The position numbers and the translations under genes are program-made. Below the pieces are notes generated by a model that saw only the letters and a program-made list of their open reading frames with translations, did no database searches and was not told the DNA's origin. A stretch of DNA of 64,000 nucleotides, taken from contig CP093829.1 of NCBI GenBank assembly GCA_033063855.1, positions 18,879,537-18,943,536 on the forward strand, read 5' to 3'. Shown in pieces: positions 49,101 through 53,600 of this stretch (within the stretch, counting starts at the first letter, position 1; each line of letters begins with the position of its first letter). This DNA is from Smittia aterrima. Its lineage: Eukaryota; Arthropoda; Insecta; Diptera; Chironomidae.

Positions 49101-50699
49101 TGGAGCCGGAATCAGAGTCCATTGCTTTGACTTTCAGGATGCTTGTGCCGGGTCGAATGTCTTCGTCAACATTGTGAGCTTGATAATCGGGCAGTTCAAA
49201 CTTTGGAGCATTGTCGTTGACATCGGTAACTCGAATGGTTAACTAAGAAGAGAAAATATTTTAGTTTTGAGGTTCAAACTGGAAAGAGAACTGTCTCACC
49301 TCAACTGACGTTGAGAAACCACCAGAATCTTCTGTCGCTGTCACAATCAACGAGTAAACATGTGGTTGTCGTAAGTCTTCAAAGTCAAGTTCCTTAGCGA
49401 GTTTGACAATGCCTGATGATGGTCCGATGTTAAATGTTCCAGCGCCTTGTCCTTGAGCTTTCAACGTGTAGCGAATTTCTCTGTCGGCGAATGATTTTGC
49501 TTTTACGGAGATAATGCTGTGGAGAATTGAATTATCAAATTAAAAAGTTCAAGGTTTTAAACTTTCCATCATCTTACTCTGAATCTTTCTTTTGGTTTTC
49601 GGGGATTTCCGCTTCGTAGCTTGGCATATAGAATTGTGGAGCACGTTTACCTCCAACGATAGAAAGTCGCTCCTCAGGCGTGCTTTGGAACTTTCTGTCG
49701 TCGACTTTTCCGTTTTGATCTTCCGCCTTGACATACAGAACGTATTCCATGTCAAGTTGGAAGAGGTCAGTGCCGCGAGTTCTCACAACACCAGATCTCT
49801 CATCAACCTCGAAACGTCCTCCGGTTCGATCGCGGACAATGAAATAGTGAATGTTATGATCCGTGTCTGGGTCCCGAGCTTGCAGTGTGAACACAGGCGT
49901 GTTTGGTGGCGCATTTAATTGAACTACAGCTTGCATTGGCAATGGACGGTTGATGAAATATGGTGGCTCATCGTTCACGTCTTTCACATGAATAATCACT
50001 CGCTGATTGTCAGTGTCTGCAGGCGAGAGCAAAGAATAAAAGTCCATTAAAATCATGAGCTTTTGTTGGCAACAGACTACGGACGATGGTTTTTCATCAT
50101 CACAAAGTCAATGTTTACTCACATTTCATTCCACCTGAAGGATCAGCAAAAACAAAATTGGGTCAAATGCGATGGGAAGAGAAAAATTGAATCATGAGCA
50201 ACAATGAAGTTTAATTGAACTTTCGAGTGAAAGCTTTCAAAGAAGTTTTCGTTAAGTTTAAATTGTCCTTACTAATCGTACCGTTATGTCCTTGATTGGA
50301 AATGATGACCCAGAAGTCGATTGTCTTCTCTGGGCCAAGTTCTTCGTAGTCCCACTTCTTCTTCACTCGAACTGCTCCGCTTGTTTCAACCGTCACCCAA
50401 GGATTATCGTCGCGTATCTTGAATGTTTCACGTTCCGTTTCCTTTTCAAGCTTGAAAACCTCTCGACCATCCGCATCGCCATCTGACTCTGCGAACTCAA
50501 TTCGTTTTGTTGGTCGGACAGCTCGTGTAACTCGACGCTTTTGTCGACTGTGTTTCGCATGAACACTGCTCGGTGGTTGCTCGCTGATGTCCTTCAAGTG
50601 AATCACAATTTGCTGATTGTCTGTATCTGAAAATAATTAAATTAGTAAACTTGTTGATGAGCGTAGAAAATTTTAATTACAACTTACATTCTGTTTCAC
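7003..50699 (-). CDS. CadN: Neural cadherin (N-cadherin, CadN) gene, 3' part: all exons from the prodomain end to the stop
   Basis: This is a classical-type insect cadherin: a calcium-dependent homophilic adhesion receptor of neurons and muscle that acts in axon targeting and links to actin through catenins. Twenty-three exons per transcript (26 counting alternatives) join in one continuous frame. They encode the end of a prodomain with a furin-type site, about 15 cadherin repeats, a membrane-proximal region, EGF and laminin-G modules, one transmembrane helix, and a tail with p120- and beta-catenin-binding motifs. Protein order and sequence match Drosophila CadN as I know it, including three mutually exclusive exon pairs. 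One isoform uses 8,102 coding bases here, about 2,699 residues against roughly 3,100 in the fly, so some 400 N-terminal residues are missing. The number of repeats argues against the shorter paralogue CadN2. Confidence 0.96.
7225..7284 (-). CDS. CadN: CadN exon e20: beta-catenin-binding core
   Basis: The exon has 60 nt (phase 1 to 1), acceptor TTATTTCAG and donor G|GTGAGT, flanked by introns of 55 and 103 nt. The frame reads RNYAYEGGGSTAGSLSSLQS. The YEGxGSTAGSLSSL motif is the signature of the beta-catenin-binding site; its serines are phosphorylation sites in vertebrate classical cadherins. Confidence 0.96.
7340..7447 (-). CDS. CadN: CadN exon e19: start of beta-catenin-binding region
   Basis: The exon has 108 nt (phase 1 to 1), acceptor CTCTCGACAG and donor C|GTAAGT. 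The frame reads YPVMTMGAGEPNVGMFIDEH, then KKRADSDPNAPPFDDL. The DEHKKRADSDPNAPPFD stretch matches the conserved start of the catenin-binding domain of classical cadherins (D-x-DPxAPPxD). Confidence 0.95.
7448..8368 (-). other. CadN intron e18-e19 (921 nt)
   Basis: No coding segment is seen. The text between about 7480 and 8330 is more complex and less rich in AAAGC/TCTCG words than other introns, so it may hold a conserved regulatory element. Confidence 0.8.
8369..8581 (-). CDS. CadN: CadN exon e18: end of transmembrane helix and juxtamembrane (p120-catenin) region
   Basis: The exon has 213 nt (phase 1 to 1), acceptor TTATTGCAG and donor T|GTAAGT. It encodes the helix end LVLVFVVY, stop-transfer SRRRESHIKYPG, then DDDVRENIINYDDEGGGEDD and FDITPLQIPIGGPMPE. 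The acidic GGGEDD block is the conserved juxtamembrane p120-catenin-binding core of classical cadherins. The segment ELTQCKMPPIM near the end differs a little from the fly sequence but stays in frame. Confidence 0.96.
8582..9267 (-). other. CadN intron e17b-e18 (686 nt) with a UGCAUG motif
   Basis: No exon is seen. On the transcribed strand UGCAUG occurs at 9099-9104, about 163 nt after the e17b donor, a position where Rbfox-type proteins commonly promote inclusion of the upstream exon. The motif is visible; its use is inference. Confidence 0.8.
9268..9506 (-). CDS. CadN: CadN exon e17b: mutually exclusive EGF module and transmembrane segment (second version)
   Basis: The exon has 239 nt (phase 2 to 1), acceptor GAGCACAG with another AG six bases upstream, and donor T|GTAAGT. 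It encodes CPAGLKRSEQGCVNENEC, LFHPCQNGGRCRDHHPPRKY, CPLGFSGLHCELELSAS and the hydrophobic FTFIITLIACASTLI, which e18 extends with L-LVLVFVVY. The open frame runs on upstream of the acceptor, so the start was set by frame with e16 (AC|A, threonine) and by alignment with e17a. It is the counterpart of the other Drosophila exon 18 version. Confidence 0.94.
9507..10865 (-). other. CadN intron between alternative exons e17a and e17b (1,359 nt)
   Basis: There is no coding exon besides the flanking pair. The interval contains three UGCAUG motifs on the transcribed strand at 10188-10193, 10264-10269 and 10429-10434 and a shorter GCAUG at 10134-10138. A 98-residue plus-strand frame at 9870-10166 looks random. 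Confidence 0.8.
10188..10434 (-). promoter_or_regulatory. Cluster of three UGCAUG motifs, candidate Rbfox-type splicing control element
   Basis: Three exact UGCAUG hexamers lie within 247 nt of the intron that separates e17a from e17b. About 0.2 per kb would be expected from base composition on one strand. Rbfox proteins bind (U)GCAUG and steer alternative exons in animals, including flies. The sites are 430-680 nt below the e17a donor and 680-925 nt above the e17b acceptor, so a direct role is plausible but unproven. Confidence 0.4.
10866..11107 (-). CDS. CadN: CadN exon e17a: mutually exclusive EGF module and transmembrane segment (first version)
   Basis: The exon has 242 nt (phase 2 to 1), acceptor GTGATGCAG preceded by a purine-rich stretch and a CTAAT branch-like motif 34 nt upstream, and donor A|GTGAGC. 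It encodes CGEGQVTSPDNKGCMDRNEC, LDLPCLNGGTCINQEPRLRY, CPDGYWGENCELIQEGQ and the hydrophobic SMGALAAILVCLLIIL. With e18 the helix continues ILVLVFVVY before basic SRRR. It is the counterpart of one Drosophila exon 18 version. Confidence 0.96.
11108..12053 (-). other. CadN intron e16-e17a (946 nt)
   Basis: No exon is seen. The last 100 nt before the e17a acceptor contain no AG, a CTAAT branch-like motif 34 nt from the exon and hardly any pyrimidine tract, which suggests a weak, regulated acceptor. Confidence 0.8.
12054..12163 (-). CDS. CadN: CadN exon e16: cysteine-rich segment before the last EGF
   Basis: The exon has 110 nt (phase 0 to 2), acceptor TTTTTCCACAG and donor AC|GTAAGT. The frame reads TMARNLERNCPSNKPCANVI and CPDPFECIDLWNEYECT. 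Six cysteines suggest an EGF-like fold completed by the first residues of e17a or e17b. The split codon AC|N gives threonine with either alternative exon. Confidence 0.95.
12287..12347 (-). CDS. CadN: CadN exon e15: end of second laminin-G module
   Basis: The exon has 61 nt (phase 2 to 0), acceptor ACAATACGTAG and donor GCG|GTAAGT. It encodes LEGKHLPLPPAMNGTQWGQA after completing the arginine of DDIR, the usual C-terminal turn of a laminin-G fold. The preceding 117-nt intron has no stop in this frame, so an unspliced reading runs through it into this exon. Confidence 0.94.
12348..12464 (-). other. CadN intron e14-e15 (117 nt), open in frame
   Basis: The length is divisible by three and there is no stop in the CadN frame. 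Retention would insert 39 residues including a very hydrophobic stretch, FFYYLTISFYVFYF. GTACGT donor and TACGTAG acceptor are adequate, and splicing gives the conserved DDIR-LEGKHL junction, so removal is the expected state. Confidence 0.85.
12465..16090 (-). CDS. CadN: CadN exon e14: cadherin repeats 11-15, membrane-proximal region, EGF, laminin-G, EGF, laminin-G
   Basis: This is the largest exon: 3,626 nt, about 1,208 codons, phase 0 to 2, acceptor CATTTACAG and donor AG|GTACGT. Approximate exon residues: linkers KDINDNAP at 39-46, KDINDMPP 150-157, RDINDNKP 269-276, QDINDNAP 374-381 and GDVNDNKM 491-498. A membrane-proximal region typical of non-chordate classical cadherins follows, roughly 505-748. 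Then come EGF (CRSSPCHNGGRC to GYTGPRC, about 763-794), laminin G (about 796-1000, NGWAWYPP to DGCIKN), EGF-like (about 1009-1044, CWEHGNCVG to GWTGPSC) and laminin G (about 1052-1208, YVKYALSFEP to YQKSCLDDIR). In flies the membrane-proximal part is processed proteolytically. Short open frames seen here on the other strand are shadows. Confidence 0.98.
16091..17700 (-). other. CadN intron e13-e14 (1,610 nt)
   Basis: Nothing recognisable is seen beyond splice signals; the short open frames on both strands show no motif. Confidence 0.75.
17701..17838 (-). CDS. CadN: CadN exon e13: first half of cadherin repeat 11
   Basis: The exon has 138 nt (46 codons, phase 0 to 0), acceptor TTTGATACAG and donor AAG|GTAAAT. 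The frame reads VTATDGDKDRPQNIVYFLTG, then PDNPANSKFDINRTTGEIFV and LK. It joins either e12 version at a phase-0 boundary and runs on into PLDRDQ of e14. Confidence 0.95.
17839..20680 (-). other. CadN intron e12b-e13 (2,842 nt)
   Basis: No further exon is seen. One UGCAUG occurs at 17946-17951, about 108 nt before e13. A small direct repeat, TATCCGAAAT twice, lies near 20171-20190. Confidence 0.75.
20681..20839 (-). CDS. CadN: CadN exon e12b: mutually exclusive end of cadherin repeat 10 and start of 11 (second version)
   Basis: The exon has 159 nt (53 codons, phase 0 to 0), an acceptor after a TTA-rich run (TTATTATTTTATAG) and weak donor CAG|GTTGTT. The frame reads YSLTLVASDSLNENHTTIII, linker NIKDVNDLPPAFPEPLYEK, then DEEMEAPYMMTQ. 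The linker has DVNDL where e12a has DVNDN, so a calcium-ligand asparagine is replaced by leucine. It corresponds to the other Drosophila exon 13 version. Confidence 0.94.
20840..21641 (-). other. CadN intron between alternative exons e12a and e12b (802 nt)
   Basis: No exon is seen. The acceptor side of e12b is built on a TTA-rich run with few cytosines. The spacing is too long for simple steric exclusion of splicing between the two exons. Confidence 0.8.
21642..21806 (-). CDS. CadN: CadN exon e12a: mutually exclusive end of cadherin repeat 10 and start of 11 (first version)
   Basis: The exon has 165 nt (55 codons, phase 0 to 0), acceptor TCTCTCACCAG and very weak donor CAG|GTCCTT. The frame reads YELRLAASDNLKENYTTVVI, linker HVKDVNDNPPVFERPTY, then EEDDRNLPKRVLQ. 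The full DxNDN linker is kept. It corresponds to one member of the Drosophila exon 13 pair. Confidence 0.95.
21807..23517 (-). other. CadN intron e11-e12a (1,711 nt)
   Basis: No exon is seen. UGCAUG motifs are at 22232-22237 and 23273-23278 on the transcribed strand. A (GAC)5 run is at 23117-23131. Confidence 0.75.
23518..23633 (-). CDS. CadN: CadN exon e11: core of cadherin repeat 10
   Basis: The exon has 116 nt (phase 1 to 0), acceptor AAAAACCAG and donor CGA|GTAAGT. It encodes SSRIRYEITSGNIGGAFAV and KNMTGAIYVAGALDYETRKR. The repeat is completed by e12a or e12b, both of which begin with tyrosine after RKR. Confidence 0.95.
23634..26543 (-). other. CadN intron e10-e11 (2,910 nt)
   Basis: No exon is seen on either strand. 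Open frames of about 100 codons near 24459-24771 overlap each other in several frames and look like chance. Confidence 0.75.
26544..26687 (-). CDS. CadN: CadN exon e10: end of cadherin repeat 9 and start of 10
   Basis: The exon has 144 nt (phase 1 to 1), strong acceptor CTCTCCCCCGCAG and donor T|GTAAGT. The frame reads VTKFIRIGIADKNDNPPYFD, an ADKNDNPP linker, then KALYEAEVDENEDIQ and VTAKDHDE. It is not obvious from open reading frames alone because it is short and closed on both sides by introns. Its identity rests on frame continuity and similarity to the fly protein. Confidence 0.94.
26688..39545 (-). other. Long CadN intron e9-e10 (12,858 nt)
   Basis: The protein reads straight from e9 to e10, so no constitutive exon is hidden here. 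No nested gene is convincing: frames up to 157 codons (37631-38104) have no known motif and biased, low-complexity composition. The texture near 31090-31400, 33280-33430 and 35850-36310 is more complex and may mark enhancers. A (CT)7 run is at 35055-35068. Confidence 0.75.
39546..39737 (-). CDS. CadN: CadN exon e9: middle of cadherin repeat 9
   Basis: The exon has 192 nt (phase 1 to 1), acceptor TTCCCAACAG and donor G|GTAAAT. It encodes QVYYYVVDSPRNEGKDFFEI, the motif VVFDREKQGAYALEVEARDG and PSARPNSNQQPNS. The longest intron in the window (12.9 kb) follows; e10 continues the protein directly (...PNS-VTKFIR), so no constitutive exon is missing between them. Confidence 0.96.
39738..40567 (-). 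other. CadN intron e8-e9 (830 nt)
   Basis: Nothing is recognised other than splice signals. Confidence 0.75.
40568..40748 (-). CDS. CadN: CadN exon e8: end of cadherin repeat 8 and start of 9
   Basis: The exon has 181 nt (phase 0 to 1), acceptor CATTAACAG and donor C|GTACGT. The frame reads NNGAQQLASEATVYIMLED, then the linker EDVNDEIPLFTEREQE, then VLEGEPIGTKVTQVNAIDKDG and TFPSN. Joining to e9 makes a glutamine codon, ...PSNQVYYYVV, in line with the fly protein. Confidence 0.95.
40749..43407 (-). other. CadN intron e7-e8 (2,659 nt)
   Basis: No exon is seen. The stretch at about 41560-41790, with several TTAATTA-like words and GC-richer blocks, differs from the surrounding intron and could be a conserved element. 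Confidence 0.75.
43408..43597 (-). CDS. CadN: CadN exon e7: first half of cadherin repeat 8
   Basis: The exon has 190 nt (phase 2 to 0), acceptor CTTATTTAG and donor GAG|GTGAGT. Its first base completes a serine codon with either e6 version, giving KA-SSGIEGNPTVFY. It continues through FHTFYLQQRQDNGDTWADI and the LDYE motif to YNLTIRVE. Both e6 exons end in AG and phase 2, so this junction codes the same residue in either isoform. Confidence 0.96.
43598..44850 (-). other. CadN intron e6b-e7 (1,253 nt)
   Basis: No exon is seen. A UGCAUG lies at 43746-43751, about 150 nt before e7. A short GA run is near 43781-43792. Confidence 0.75.
44851..45041 (-). CDS. CadN: CadN exon e6b: mutually exclusive second half of cadherin repeat 7 (second version)
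   Basis: The exon has 191 nt (phase 0 to 2), acceptor AAAATTAG with almost no adjacent pyrimidine tract, and weak donor CAG|GTCTGT. It encodes RETYKLEAMAQDKGYPPLS, the linker VVDRANNPPVWD and YGPIYVKENMPVGGKVVSVKA. It matches the other member of the Drosophila exon 7 pair. Its acceptor is preceded by a 213-nt stretch without AG (see separate entry). The linker DRANN departs from DxNDN, as in e6a. Confidence 0.95.
45044..45256 (-). promoter_or_regulatory. AG-exclusion zone with duplicated branch-point-like motifs upstream of e6b
   Basis: Read on the transcribed strand, no AG dinucleotide occurs over 213 nt before the e6b acceptor. Inside are two copies of TGCTAACCAAT (45210-45220 and 45236-45246), each with CTAAC, a near-ideal branch site; their branch adenosines would be 174 and 200 nt from the exon. 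A pyrimidine-rich stretch lies between them and the exon, at about 45123-45150. Long AG-free zones are the known mark of distant branch points, seen at some mutually exclusive exons in animals. A CTGAT 68 nt from the exon is an alternative branch site. Confidence 0.5.
45566..45571 (-). promoter_or_regulatory. UGCAUG motif downstream of e6a
   Basis: It lies within the 8-base palindrome TGCATGCA, about 90 nt after the weak e6a donor. Downstream UGCAUG is the usual enhancing position for Rbfox proteins. Single hexamers also arise by chance. Confidence 0.35.
45661..45851 (-). CDS. CadN: CadN exon e6a: mutually exclusive second half of cadherin repeat 7 (first version)
   Basis: The exon has 191 nt (phase 0 to 2), acceptor CTCAACAG and weak donor AAG|GTTTGT. 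It encodes RERYRLRVRAADKGLPPSY, the linker VVDRNNKPPIWD and YGPKHIKENVAINTVVATVKA. It has the same length and phases as e6b, which covers the same part of the repeat, so the two are alternatives; using both, or neither, shifts the frame. It corresponds to one member of the Drosophila exon 7 pair. The linker DRNNK lacks full DxNDN. A UGCAUG motif lies about 90 nt past the donor. Confidence 0.94.
45852..47957 (-). other. CadN intron e5-e6a (2,106 nt)
   Basis: No exon is seen. The last 98 nt before e6a also lack AG and include a long T-rich tract set 25-65 nt back from the exon, so the branch site may be somewhat distant here as well. Confidence 0.75.
47958..48149 (-). CDS. CadN: CadN exon e5: first half of cadherin repeat 7
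   Basis: The exon has 192 nt (64 codons, phase 0 to 0), acceptor ATCTTTAG and donor GAC|GTAAGT. It encodes KYVENVKQDASIGTNILRV, the calcium motif SASDEDADNNGAIVY and ends at WIVLKKPLD. The second half of this repeat comes from one of two alternative exons, e6a or e6b, which supply the DR/E of the LDRE motif and everything after it. A 2.1-kb intron follows, much longer than the 57-138 nt introns before it. Confidence 0.96.
48223..49242 (-). CDS. CadN: CadN exon e4: cadherin repeats 4, 5 and 6 with flanking linkers
   Basis: The exon has 1,020 nt (340 codons, phase 0 to 0), acceptor TTCTTAG and donor CAG|GTAAGAG. It holds four linker motifs in order: VTDVNDNAPKF, the degenerate KNKNDEEPKF, ITDVNDNKPVF and ITDVNDNPPLF. 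Between them are complete repeats, with VKAMDSDSGSNAEIEY opening the first, VVASDKDGDNVRF the second and VQATDEDKGVNGQVKY the third. The KNKND linker loses the first aspartate of DxNDN, so calcium binding there may be weaker. Confidence 0.97.
49300..49516 (-). CDS. CadN: CadN exon e3: cadherin repeat 3
   Basis: The exon has 217 nt (phase 2 to 0), acceptor CTCCACAG and donor GAG|GTGAGA, and sits between 61-nt and 57-nt introns. It completes DIISVKAKSFADREIRYT and carries the GTFNIGPSSGIVKLAKELD core, with VTATEDSGGFSTSVE near its end. The segment has the usual repeat layout: an ExR-like DRE motif early, then a LDFE-type motif and an xAxE/D motif late. Confidence 0.96.
49578..50016 (-). CDS. 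CadN: CadN exon e2: cadherin repeats 1 (end), 2 and start of 3
   Basis: The exon has 439 nt (phase 1 to 2), acceptor GCCTGCAG and donor GA|GTAAGA. It begins YTDNQRVIIHVKDVNDEPP, a proper DxNDxxP linker, then a full repeat with the calcium motifs LQARDPD and VDERSG and the segment YVLYVKAEDQNG. That repeat ends in RLSIVGGKRAPQFY with no DxNDN motif, so the second-to-third linker should lack calcium. This matches the calcium-free linker described for the Drosophila N-cadherin ectodomain. The exon ends in the start of the next repeat, EAEIPENQKKDS. Confidence 0.96.
50123..50134 (-). CDS. CadN: CadN microexon m2 (12 nt)
   Basis: Twelve bases, GTGGAATGAAAT, are flanked by acceptor CCTTCAG and donor GTGAGT. 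Joined to e1 (ends ATT A) and e2 (begins AC ACT GAC), it gives ...GHNGTI-SGMK-YTDNQR. Fly N-cadherin has a closely similar GHN-(A)GIK-YTDNQR stretch, which supports real use. Skipping is also in frame and would give ...GTI-N-TDNQR, shorter by four residues. The flanking introns are 138 and 106 nt. The insert lies in the loop before the last beta strand of the first mature repeat. Confidence 0.8.
50273..50626 (-). CDS. CadN: CadN exon e1: end of prodomain, furin-type site, start of first mature cadherin repeat
   Basis: The exon has 354 nt (phase 1 to 1), with acceptor TATTTTCAG and donor A|GTAAGG. It encodes YTDNQQIVIHLKDISEQPP, the last strand and degenerate calcium linker of a repeat-like prodomain module. 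Next comes RQKRR (50532-50546), a furin-type RxKR cleavage site, then VTRAVRPTKRIEF and most of the first mature cadherin repeat through WVIISNQGHNGTI. The block after the basic site is strongly conserved with fly N-cadherin, and the fly protein also has a basic RxKR-type site here. If the site is used, the whole mature ectodomain is encoded inside this window. Confidence 0.93.
50688..50699 (-). CDS. CadN: CadN microexon m1 (12 nt)
   Basis: Twelve bases, GTGAAACAGAAT, lie between a good acceptor (pyrimidine-rich stretch with CTGAT branch-like motifs, then GCACAG) and a consensus GTAAGT donor. The exon starts and ends in phase 1, so it adds xGT-GAA-ACA-GAA-T and keeps frame with e1 whether included or skipped. 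The following intron is 61 nt with an ACTAAT branch-like motif. It mirrors m2 in length, phase and position relative to a following YTDNQ exon. The upstream partner exon is not in the window, so inclusion is an inference. Confidence 0.6.
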
Positions 50700-53600
50700 C
50701 TGTGCACGTGAAGGTAATCAGATCAGAAAAGCATGAAATTGCAGAAAAATAAACTTTTACATTAAATTCCATCCCACACACGTTACGGGAAATGAGAAGC
50801 AAAGTATAGCAGTCATCAAAGCTCATAAATTTATAATTGGCTGGATGGTAACAAGGATGTCGGTTGAACTTTCCACACAAAATATTTATTTCTGTCCAAA
50901 GGATGGAAGCTTCTGCAGTGTGGCGAAGTTATAATTACAAAACAAAGTTTCGAAAAGCTCAATTAGCTGTTGCGGGCGACAAGGAAGTTTCTTTAGCAAC
51001 GATGTCGTTGCGCAAAGAACGTTTTATTTATTTGGAACTGAAAATAGAAAGCTCGAAGCCTTCTAAGAAAATGTAATTGAGTTCGCAAACGTTTTCAATT
51101 TTAAGAAAGCAGACGAATGAAAAGGCTTTTGCCTTGAAGTCAAACGCCGTGATTCGATTGTCAACTACTTTCGTCTCGAAGGAAAACTTTTCTATCTTGG
51201 ATTTTCTTCTGTTTGCCAAATGTCTCAGGCAGATGCTGTTTATAATTCTTGTCGCAGCTCGAGAACTTTTACTAACAACATTTTACATTAAACTCGAAAG
51301 CTTTGAGATTAAACGCTTTGTAAACGAATGAGTTGACAATACGAAACGATAATTTGGGTCAGTGCGTTTAATTTGATTAAAATTATCCCGAACCCAAACT
51401 TCTGATGCTTCTAAGCGATTTAATTAAATTTAATTGAGTTCGTAGAGGAAGGCATGTGAGTTATGACTTCAATAACAAGCGACTCTCGCAAGTCATTTGC
51501 TATTATCGAACCTAATAGTTTCATAAATTGCACACAAAACATTTACGAGCGACCTCGCGGTGGTAAAGATTTGTATTTATCGTTCACAATGGCAATGGAT
51601 TCAAGTGAAAAGTATCTCTCGTTTTGATTCTCATGTTACCGCGCTCGTACATTTCTTTAAATTATATTTTATTATAAACACAATGTGAATGTTATAACAG
51701 ACTCAGCTGGGGGCTTGATGCTTGATATTCATCATTACTTTGATTTTAATTGAGAAAGTCATGGGATTCTTACATTCCTCGTGATGAGAATGAAACGCGA
51801 CTTGCGGCATTTAACTCATTTCAAGCGTGACTGTTAATTGATTCGCACTTTATTCCATCTCTGAATCAACTTTCGCTTTTGATAACTCGCAAGGAAGCAA
51901 CTTGTTCATCTTCCACTTGATCCCAATCAATTACATCGAACGAACGAGTCTATAAAATACTTCACTGTCCGAGAACAAGCCACGATGATTGATTCTTATA
52001 GACTTCCTTTAGCTTGAACAATGATTTATGCAAATTTCCTCGCAAACTGTTTGCTGCAACATTTTTCTTCAAGCGTTGAAAGGCGAGTTGAAGATGTTTT
52101 TTTTTAAATTGCATTTCATTTCTCTCACGACTCAGCAATTTATCCGAGGCGATGACAACGACGAAGACGTGTGTCGTTCCAACAAGATGCCTTTGCAAAA
52201 CGAAGAAGACACGAAGAGCCCTTCAGACAGTTTTGTCGAAAATTAAATAAATTTGCATTAAGCAGCTTGATTGAGTTAATTTTTGGGTGGCCACTGAATG
52301 AGATGGCTGTCGCTTCAGTTTTAACAAATGTGTGAACTGAGCTCGTTCGTGATTCGGTTCTATTAATAATCCCGTCGTCTGCTTGAACATAAACAAAAGG
52401 GAAACTCAGTCATTGTTGAAGAGACTGTTAAACAGTTGCTGTTTGCATTTCCTTCTCGAGAATTGTTTTATAAATTACATGAAATATTCCTTTTTGTAAT
52501 CAGACCTGAGCTTGAACATGCTCGTACATCTGTGGATTCCTTTCGAGTGTTGAATGTAAACAGAGAAGTTTCATTTCTTGAAGATTCATCATCATGACGA
52601 CGACGATGAATTGAAAGAAGTCTCGTGAATCTTTATTGGAAGATGAGATTTATTTTCTCGAAAGTCAAGGTGTGATTGAGTAATTAATATCAAACTACGG
52701 ACATATCGAATGATGGATCATAAGTCACAGCGAGTCTCACGCATAAAAGAAAACGATTTGAATTAATTTTCATCTTGGCGACTTAAACGATCGGAGATGA
52801 TTATTGTTAATGCTCTTAGTTTAAGATCTTTCTTCGCCATTGTCCTCATTCGTATTAAATTCATTTATAATGTAAACACGCCTTCAAGACAACGGACATA
52901 GACTTCAAAAGTGTCGTCTTCTCTGGAGACGAGTTAGAATAGAAAAATGTGCGACAGTTGAGGAATTGTGACAAGATTGATAAAGATCATCATTCATTCT
53001 ACTTCTTCATCCGTCGCTCTCTCAACCAAATTCTTTGCCGCTTTGGTGTCTATCAATGCTTGGAACTGACCTTGAAATGAAGCGAGCGTTTGGAAACCGT
53101 CGTCAAAAATTAATTTGAAAAGCTTGTGTTACAATGACAACCGCCGCTGTTAGTCATCAACGGAATCTTTTAGAAATTTAATATTTCGCATTTGTTGGAC
53201 CAGAAGACGAAAAAGAAAACGAAGAAATAATCTTAAGTAATTTAAATGATCAGACCGCAATTGCTCGACAATGATTTGCATATCGCAAATGATCGGCGTT
53301 GGCCGCAAATCGCTTTCTCAGTTCTTAACCGCTCAAGTCCAAACGAATCGCGTCTCACGTTCATCTAAAGCAGGAACGCCGATTGTCATCACGACAAATA
53401 GATGACAAATGAAAAGGCGAAGCAGAGATCTCAAGAAATTGATAAACCGCAAAGCGACGGAGACGAGAACGCAGAGATTTCTTTTGTTATTCAACCTTTT
53501 TTCTATTAGAGAACTCGAGACTGCATGTTTTACATTAAATGTCGTTGCCTAAAATTCTTTGTCGAAGCCATAACAACACAACGTGTTAAAGCTCGAGAAG

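Noticed and set aside
7003..50699. Possibility that the gene is the shorter paralogue CadN2
   Set aside because: The number of cadherin repeats and the presence of all three alternative exon pairs fit CadN, not the short paralogue.
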